From: Agarophyton chilense
Lineage: Eukaryota; Rhodophyta; Florideophyceae; Gracilariales; Gracilariaceae
DNA: 64,000 bases
Direction of reading: 5' to 3'
Assembly: GCA_030374765.1 (NCBI GenBank)
Contig: JARGXX010000095.1
Location: forward strand, 1,364,001-1,428,000
The translations under genes and the position numbers were made by a program. Shown one piece after another: positions 58,193 through 64,000 of this stretch. Position 1 is the stretch's first letter; every line of letters begins with the position of its first letter. The notes beneath the pieces were generated by a model. The model saw only the letters and a program-made list of their open reading frames with translations. It did not search any database and had not been told where the DNA came from.

Positions 58193-60706
58193 ATGCGTCC
58201 AATGGGGCCCCGGAAACATTCAAGCCGACCGGCTGTAGTTGCCTCTCGTTCCAGGCACGCTACCGTAAACGAAGCGACTCGAGCTTACCTGGAGTATCCA
58301 TCCGCAGACGACTCGAATGCATCTTTTGGGCATTCACGACATCCTCGCACATCAAAGTTCAGAGGATCACGACCACAAACAGGATCGCGACCTCGAGTAC
58401 AGGTTCGGAGTTCTACTCGTCCAGGCTCAAAATCGAAGCTACTGCGGCCGCTTCCGTCGCATACATCCCAGATCTCGTCTGAGGGAAGTGAAGTAAGCGT
58501 TGGTCGGCTTTGGCTGAGGATTCCTCAAAAATTGCGTCGTTTGTTGTTCATCGCCGGGTTTATCGCCGTCTACTACTACGTTTTTGCAAAGCATCATCAC
58601 TATGATCGAGAGATTTCAGATATTCATGCTGAGGTTGAAAAACTGGTTCAAGAAGCATCGGATTCGGGATTCTTAGGTCAACAGTTTGTCGAAGCAGATC
58701 TGCCACCTATCCTACAAGAATCAGCAGTTCTACAGCTACCTGCGAACTTATCCAGTTCTCCTAAGGAGAAAGAAACACTGAAAGAATCGAAATCCGATTC
58801 AACTGCCGAATCATCCAACTCGGAAAAAAGCTCTGGCACCGACACCTCGAAGAACAAAAAGCCAAAAGAAAATAATAGTTTGCCTTTGAAGAAAAAGAAG
58901 AAAAAATCCAAGAAAGCGAAGGACAAAAGAGGAGGAGATAATGACAAACGAGATCCTCCCAAGGAAGAAAGTGCTTCGAAGCAGACAAGTGACGGTCGAG
59001 CGGGGGAAGAGGCGATGAGCGATCAAAAGAAAGCTTCAGCAAAAGAACACAACATAAAAGGTTCTTCTCCTCCCATATCCGAATCGTCAAATGGTCAAGC
59101 TTCTGAAATTTCATCTGAATCGAATGTTAACGTTGGCTTACGCTCCGCTCCGGCATCAGCTGTACCTTCCACGTCTTCAGTTCCGATAGGAACTGAGGTG
59201 GGTGGAAGTACAGTATCAACAAAGAAGAACTCAGAGCCGACTACACAAACAGGTGTAGATGAATCTATCTTTGAGGACTTGTCCCTGAAAGATGTGCCGA
59301 AAGGTATGATACCTGTCCTGAAATGGAAATATGACAAAGTGAAGAATCCCGACACCACGGAACAAGTCTTCGGCATTGGAGATAGACTTGAACACATCGG
59401 AGTTTATAAACCCCTTTGCCTTGATACGAACTCTACTGATGCCGTTGTGTTTGAGGGCGAAACTGTATGCAGCGGATTTAATAGAACGGAAGGATGGCTC
59501 ATTCACTATTGCCAAGTTATGCGAGAGGCGCTATTTAAGGAAGACCTTCTCCACACCCAGCATACAAAAAAGCCTCATTCTTGGCTTCAAGAGAACGATG
59601 CAGATATCCAATGGGTAGAGGGAGTTACTGTTCTGCAGATAATGGAGAAAAACTGTGGTAATATTGCTCACTTTGCCGGGCGACTCCTCTTTCTTCAACA
59701 CATCCTGGAGAATATTGCAGCCTACGTGTCTAAGCCGGCGAATGTTGATCAAGTCCTAATTTTACCCACACATCACATCATGAAACGTTTTCTTTATCCC
59801 CAGAACTACGAGTTTTGGCACAAGACTATGTTGACCGCCTTGTTGGCACCATCGAAGCTCGCAGTCGGGACACTCGGAAATTTTCTCTATCGGCGGTCAA
59901 AAGCGAAAGATTTGAGAGAGCCTTTGGTTCAATTGCTTCACAACTACTCTTTAGAAGGTAGTGACAGTTCAAAAAAGTACGTTTGCTTCCGGAAAGCAGT
60001 CATCCCAGGTTTCTTGAAAGGCCGCTTTTTTGTGAATGACATGGAATACCCATCAACACGACCATCGCTGCAGAGTGTATCTAAGGGTGCCCCTTCCATG
60101 CCGAGAGATAGTCTAAGAATGAGGGAAAGAGTTTCAGCTTTGGTGAGACAAACGCCAGTTCTAGAAAGAATGAGAAAGGAAATCGTTTTATTGGATCGTA
60201 ATGGGTCTCGGCGCGTATTTGAAACGGGGACCAGGTCGAAGATGATCGATTTGTTCACTTCTGTTGGGAAAGAGAAAGGATATGAGTTCAAAATAGTCGA
60301 CTTCGCCAAAAAACCATTTGAAGAGCAGTATAAAATGGTCAGCGGATCCGCTATCGCCATTGGCATACACGGCGCCAACTTGGTGAACACAATGTTTATG
60401 CCTCCACTCTCAGTGCTGATTGAACTGTTTCCATATGGCTTTTGGCACGCCATGTATGCTAACGGGGGGAATTCAGGCTTGAAGTACTTTGGATATGAAA
60501 TGAAAACTGGCCCTGCGTACCATGGTCTGTCGAAATTCAGGTCTGTGCCACAGTGCATTAGGTACGACAATGGTTGTAAACTGCACTACCGAGATGCTCA
60601 TGTAATAGCGACTGATGAAGATACAAAAGCTGTTGAAGCGATACTAAGGTCGGCTATGGAATGGTGCGAAAAGATAGGTTTTGGACCAAGTCCGTCGGAG
60701 AAATAA
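58193..60706 (+). CDS. GT61-family (DUF563) glycosyltransferase with long charged stem
   Basis: 837 residues. The N-terminal 110 residues are Ser/Arg-rich and cytosolic, followed by a membrane anchor at about 115-133 (RLLFIAGFIAVYYYVFAKHH). A low-complexity Ser/Lys/Glu stem (residues 185-360, including KKKKKKSKKAKDK) leads to the catalytic domain (about 380-830). Family blocks are WLIHYCQVMREAL, AHFAGRLLFLQHIL (where other GT61 enzymes have the NxxHF segment) and AIAIGIHGANLVNTMFMPP, the nucleotide-sugar loop, then ELFPYGFWHAMYANGG and KYFGYEM. These resemble EOGT-like members that act on proteins in the ER or Golgi. Single exon, ATG 58193; donor unknown. Confidence 0.8.
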   Translation: MRPMGPRKHSSRPAVVASRSRHATVNEATRAYLEYPSADDSNASFGHSRHPRTSKFRGSRPQTGSRPRVQVRSSTRPGSKSKLLRPLPSHTSQISSEGSEVSVGRLWLRIPQKLRRLLFIAGFIAVYYYVFAKHHHYDREISDIHAEVEKLVQEASDSGFLGQQFVEADLPPILQESAVLQLPANLSSSPKEKETLKESKSDSTAESSNSEKSSGTDTSKNKKPKENNSLPLKKKKKKSKKAKDKRGGDNDKRDPPKEESASKQTSDGRAGEEAMSDQKKASAKEHNIKGSSPPISESSNGQASEISSESNVNVGLRSAPASAVPSTSSVPIGTEVGGSTVSTKKNSEPTTQTGVDESIFEDLSLKDVPKGMIPVLKWKYDKVKNPDTTEQVFGIGDRLEHIGVYKPLCLDTNSTDAVVFEGETVCSGFNRTEGWLIHYCQVMREALFKEDLLHTQHTKKPHSWLQENDADIQWVEGVTVLQIMEKNCGNIAHFAGRLLFLQHILENIAAYVSKPANVDQVLILPTHHIMKRFLYPQNYEFWHKTMLTALLAPSKLAVGTLGNFLYRRSKAKDLREPLVQLLHNYSLEGSDSSKKYVCFRKAVIPGFLKGRFFVNDMEYPSTRPSLQSVSKGAPSMPRDSLRMRERVSALVRQTPVLERMRKEIVLLDRNGSRRVFETGTRSKMIDLFTSVGKEKGYEFKIVDFAKKPFEEQYKMVSGSAIAIGIHGANLVNTMFMPPLSVLIELFPYGFWHAMYANGGNSGLKYFGYEMKTGPAYHGLSKFRSVPQCIRYDNGCKLHYRDAHVIATDEDTKAVEAILRSAMEWCEKIGFGPSPSEK

Positions 60707-61281
60707 GGAGTTGCATAGGGTTCCGTAGGCTTCCAGGTAGAAGCGCAGGGAGTTGCGAAAAGCACATCATTTTTCTCATAGGAAATGCAATTTGTCGCAG
60801 TGAGATTGGACATGACTCTGTGACTCCCTTGAACTTTTTCAGAGAACAAAACGATTTTGGGGTATCTAGTGAAACTCGGTCCAAATCCGCGTTCATCATG
60901 GGTCAGTTGGAATCGGGTGTGCACTTCTACCATGCAGCAGTATTCAATGGTCTGCGTATTGCAATGCTGCTTTTTTATTTTAAGAACACCATTTTACATA
61001 GTAAGACTGCTGATGTTGGTATCAATGTTAGGTTTCCCGAGGTACAGAAACAAAACACAACGTAAAGCATAGTTTAGTGACCAGTCTTGTGAGTTTCTCT
61101 GAGAGAATCTATTACAAGCCGTCCCATGATCTAGTGCACAAATAGCCAAGGAAACCCGCTTTGTACTTCCAAAACCTTTTTACGTCAAACTTCCGCCCAC
61201 GCATTTCTCGTGATGACACCGTGAGCTGGTTCCTTGTGTAATTTTCCGGCCAAAACGAAACTTGAACCTACATCCTTTCTT
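60707..61281. other. Gap between convergent genes
   Basis: 575 bp. The frame 60661-61065 overlaps the glycosyltransferase end out of phase and has no recognised content. Confidence 0.5.
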
Positions 61282-61602
61282 CTAGTCCGGCGCTTCTCTT
61301 TCATTTATTGAAAAGTCTGGATTGTCTATTTCCGCTATTCGTCGTTTGATCTCCACCATGTTCCTTCGAATTTCTTCGCATTTCCGAAATCCAAGGTAGT
61401 AGTCAAATCCACTGGCAGTAATCGCAACAAAGACAAGCGGTGAATAAGATTTTATGCGTACGGCTATTGGAATACTTAAGAGAACTGCCGGTATTGTCAT
61501 TGACCAAGATGAATCCAAAACGCACGCAGACATCTCTTTCTTGGAGAGAGAAAGTTGCTCGGAAAGCTTCTGGCGAAGACCTGGATCCTCAGCCGAGTTC
61601 AT
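61282..61602 (-). CDS. Small membrane protein of unknown function (106 aa)
   Basis: ATG 61602 (MNSAEDPGLRQKLSEQ). A short helical N-terminus is followed by CVLDSSWSMTIPAVLLSIPIAVRI and YSPLVFVAITASGFDYYLGF, two likely membrane segments close together, and a charged C-terminal helix (CEEIRRNMVEIKRRIAEI). The hairpin shape resembles small mitochondrial or ER membrane proteins such as COX20-like or OCIA-like families, but no match is claimed. The upstream frame to 61644 opens with TTG and is probably 5' UTR. Confidence 0.5.
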   Translation of the reverse strand: MNSAEDPGLRQKLSEQLSLSKKEMSACVLDSSWSMTIPAVLLSIPIAVRIKSYSPLVFVAITASGFDYYLGFRKCEEIRRNMVEIKRRIAEIDNPDFSINEREAPD

Positions 61603-62335
61603 CGCGATGATCGTTGATTTAGAATATGCTTCGGAGCACGACAACTCTGTACCTTATGGTATTCAGTTCGCCACCACTTGTGTGGTCTACAGGATATCGA
61701 GGTTGCATTGATCGTCGACCCACCAAACGAAATAAATCCTGGGATAGCAATTGAATTTCAAGTGTCCATCCGTGCGCACTGCGCACAACACTACACTTGT
61801 GATGCGCGACGCTCTCCGTAGGCCTGGGCAGATCGGAACTGCATCATACGAGATTCTTTCGAAGGCTGAGGTACTGCGGGGGGAGGGAGGGTGATGGGTA
61901 TTCCTTTAGGATATCAATTAGCGTTTCCCTGCCAAAGAGCCCTTGTATGCGTTAGCTTTCCTTGCAGATGTTGAAGTTTTGACATTCACATTTGTGCTGA
62001 AGATTAAAAGAAAGCAAAATACTGCGGAATTATCAGATATAAGAGAACCTCACATTCTTCATCGGAGGGGAAATCCGCGCAAAGTAAGTTTACCCATACG
62101 TGATCATTTTTGTTCTACAAACCTCACGCTACCCAAACAATTCGTACACTCGAATTCTGGCAGACTTCTTTCTCTTGTTAAAAAAGGAAGAGGCTCGACA
62201 CCGCTAATGACTATTCTTCACCCGGACAAAAATGAGTCGCATTCTGATTCTCACATATTCTCTGCTTTTGAAACAACTCGTGTAGGTTCTCACACGCCGC
62301 ATCACGCCCTGTTTCCTCGACATTCACGTAGCAAG
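61603..62335. other. Divergent intergenic region
   Basis: About 730 bp. The plus frame of the next gene is open from 61943, so part of this may be coding if an upstream ATG (62207) is used. Confidence 0.4.
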
Positions 62336-63601
62336 ATGCACGAGCGATTGTCCCGTCCTGCCTTCGTGACATCACTTACACCGTGTTTTGTTCAACGAAA
62401 CTCCATCCACGTTTTGAGAACGTGTCCCATACGAGCGCGTCATCAGACGACAAACCCTCATCCTAAGGCTTTGCTTGTTGACTTTTCCCCCTCTGATTTT
62501 GAAATCCGCCGGGTAGTTGGTCAACAAGGATACGCCACCATAACCGACTGGGAGTACTATGTTCCAAAAGATCCTCTCGCACCGACAAGGACTGTCGAAT
62601 CTAATGAACCATCCATTCGCTTGTACGAAGCCGTCATCACGGTATCGCGGCCCGCCATGTTTAACACACGTGTTTTGCTCAAAGAATTTCTGGCAGATGG
62701 CGTTGAACTCGGGGTGAACGAAGCGGAAGCGTATAAAGCTCTTTACGAAGCTGACGGGGGTCCAGCTGCTATTGAACCGGATGTTGTGCCTGTGGCTACA
62801 CTTCTTGGTTCTTTTCTGACAGACGAATCGTTTGGCGAACCATCTTTCAGACAAGCGTGGCGAAATCAGTTTCCCAATGTTCCGGATGCACCTCGTGTTG
62901 GAGCTCCATTTCTTGTGTTCCGATGGGAAGGGCTGAAAACTGGGCTTCAATGTGCAGCGCCTCGAAATGATGCTGACGAGATCGGAAACAAGTTATTTGA
63001 TAGCATCTTTCGGCCGAACCTCCTGCGCAGACAGGCTGTTTTTGTGCGGAAGTTCATGCAGTTGAGTATCGACGCTTTGCTGTACCTGCATGGCACGGGC
63101 GGAATAGTACACAGATCAATAAGTCTGGCCAGCATACTGGTAAACACCATCGAATACAGATTGGCGAGCTCACTGCAAGTGAAACTCCGCGACTTCGGGT
63201 TTGCACGACCAGTAAGTGCATTAGTGACCGGAGAAAATCTCGAGCGCGCAAGAAAGGCTGGAGCCGTCACTCCCAGAGAAATAGCAGCATATCACTTTGG
63301 CGAAGATATTTATGCTCTTGGTTATGCTTTTCTTGAACTTATCTTCTCAACTTTTAGTGGCAAACCAGTGACTCAAGACAGATTTAAGAAACTATTCGAA
63401 GATACTTTCAAACTTGACGTCGTCCCATTCCGGGAATACTGTGCACAAGATCCTGACTGGGTAGCAGCTGTCGAATTTCTCGATGAACAAAACAAAAGTG
63501 GGTGGGATCTTCTCAAGGTCATGCTGAGCGCTCGAAATAGTTTCAAAGACGTGTCGCTCAAAGACATTCAGCTTCTCTCTTTCTTGAAAGATGACGCATG
63601 A
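62336..63601 (+). CDS. Protein kinase-like protein, probable plastid pseudokinase
   Basis: 421 residues from ATG 62336, whose leader (MHERLSRPAFVTSLTPCF, Arg/Ser-rich, AFV) fits red-algal plastid import; ATG 62207 would give 464 residues. The kinase fold is traceable: a glycine-loop-like VVGQQGYATI, RVLLKEF with the beta-3 Lys (K116), IVHRSISLASILVN in place of the catalytic loop, and LRDFGFARP with D286 of DFG. The catalytic Asp of HRD is Ser (S261), and the following Lys and Asn are also changed, so phosphotransfer is unlikely. The C-lobe continues with EDIYALGYAFLELIFS. Plant plastids contain similar HRS-type kinase-like proteins, of unclear role. Confidence 0.7.
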   Translation: MHERLSRPAFVTSLTPCFVQRNSIHVLRTCPIRARHQTTNPHPKALLVDFSPSDFEIRRVVGQQGYATITDWEYYVPKDPLAPTRTVESNEPSIRLYEAVITVSRPAMFNTRVLLKEFLADGVELGVNEAEAYKALYEADGGPAAIEPDVVPVATLLGSFLTDESFGEPSFRQAWRNQFPNVPDAPRVGAPFLVFRWEGLKTGLQCAAPRNDADEIGNKLFDSIFRPNLLRRQAVFVRKFMQLSIDALLYLHGTGGIVHRSISLASILVNTIEYRLASSLQVKLRDFGFARPVSALVTGENLERARKAGAVTPREIAAYHFGEDIYALGYAFLELIFSTFSGKPVTQDRFKKLFEDTFKLDVVPFREYCAQDPDWVAAVEFLDEQNKSGWDLLKVMLSARNSFKDVSLKDIQLLSFLKDDA

Positions 63602-64000
63602 ATTTCCTTGTTCAACGAAAGCACGTTTACTACCTCGCGGAGGCTATTTGACCAATTTTGATGACAATCGCTCCTTGTTTTCAGACTGCGTGACATGGAG
63701 TTAACATGGGGTCAGGACAACAATCTTAAGTCTTGCGCTAAGTCTATCAATACAAGAATGTAGTTCTTGAAACATAGCGTGTACTTTCTTCCAGGACGGC
63801 GAAGAAGTAATAATTATAAAGCGTTTGCATTCAAGAAACACCCAGTCTTTTCTGATGAACCTAGACGAGTTGACATTAACTTTTTGAATAGAAATGTATG
63901 AGTTTCATGACGCTATTGTCATACATCTCAACCCATTCTAAGATGCCCTCAAGGTTGTCAATATTTAGGATCAAAGCCTGAGGCGGGCACAGGTCAGCAG
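63602..64000. other. Window end, no gene seen
   Basis: About 400 bp of AT-rich DNA after the pseudokinase stop. Nothing recognised; a gene could start beyond the window. Confidence 0.5.

Noticed and set aside
1..64000. CRISPR array, prophage or bacterial operon
   Set aside because: No spaced direct repeats, no bacterial gene order; introns and eukaryotic housekeeping genes throughout.

Overview
The window is eukaryotic nuclear DNA and most resembles a red alga, probably a florideophyte of the Chondrus/Gracilaria type. The lineage is inferred from style: mostly single-exon genes, a few very short GT-AG introns (55-162 bp), short intergenic gaps with convergent or divergent neighbours, plastid-targeted enzymes with an N-terminal AFV-type leader, and a Ty3 retroelement cluster beside the gene island. 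I could not search a database, so the species is not established.

Region 1 (1-9909) is a GC-rich cluster of LTR retrotransposons of the chromodomain Ty3/gypsy type. Element A has the end of pol (integrase core, GPY/F module, a very long disordered linker, chromodomain), then a 645-codon ORF on the opposite strand, a polypurine tract and an LTR with near-perfect terminal inverted repeats. Element B lost nearly all of gag-pol but kept a chromodomain stub, an intact paralogue of the antisense ORF, the polypurine tract and an LTR. Element C survives as the start of a third antisense ORF, a polypurine tract and an LTR, and is cut by element B. The conserved antisense ORF, of unknown function, is the best candidate here for something undescribed.

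Region 2 (9910-15064) is gene-poor and AT-rich. It holds a decayed DDE-type transposase, a (TA)n tract and a perfect 18-bp palindrome.

Region 3 (15065-31637) carries an APH-fold kinase, a CRAL-TRIO protein, plastid-type aspartokinase-homoserine dehydrogenase divergent from geranylgeranyl diphosphate synthase, UFD1, an N6AMT1/MTQ2 methyltransferase (one intron), exportin-7 (one intron) and a DUF1295 membrane reductase-like protein.

Region 4 (31638-49426) carries a Ser/Arg-rich protein behind a clear TATA box, a small two-exon unknown, TRAPPC5 (one intron), C9orf78/TLS1, 3-ketodihydrosphingosine reductase, RPB4, a USP5-type deubiquitinase whose zinc finger lost most metal ligands, a membrane-anchored SNase-fold nuclease, ATP10 and a NUMOD3-repeat protein.

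Region 5 (49427-64000) carries two GT61-type glycosyltransferases, a 2.7-kb gene-free stretch, a metallophosphoesterase convergent with RNase H2 subunit A (one intron), a protein ending in an alpha-COP-like C-terminal domain, a small membrane protein and a probable plastid pseudokinase.

The host genes are housekeeping functions (proteostasis, transport, trafficking, transcription, lipid and amino-acid synthesis, genome maintenance) and do not form one pathway. No rRNA, tRNA or CRISPR array was seen by eye.
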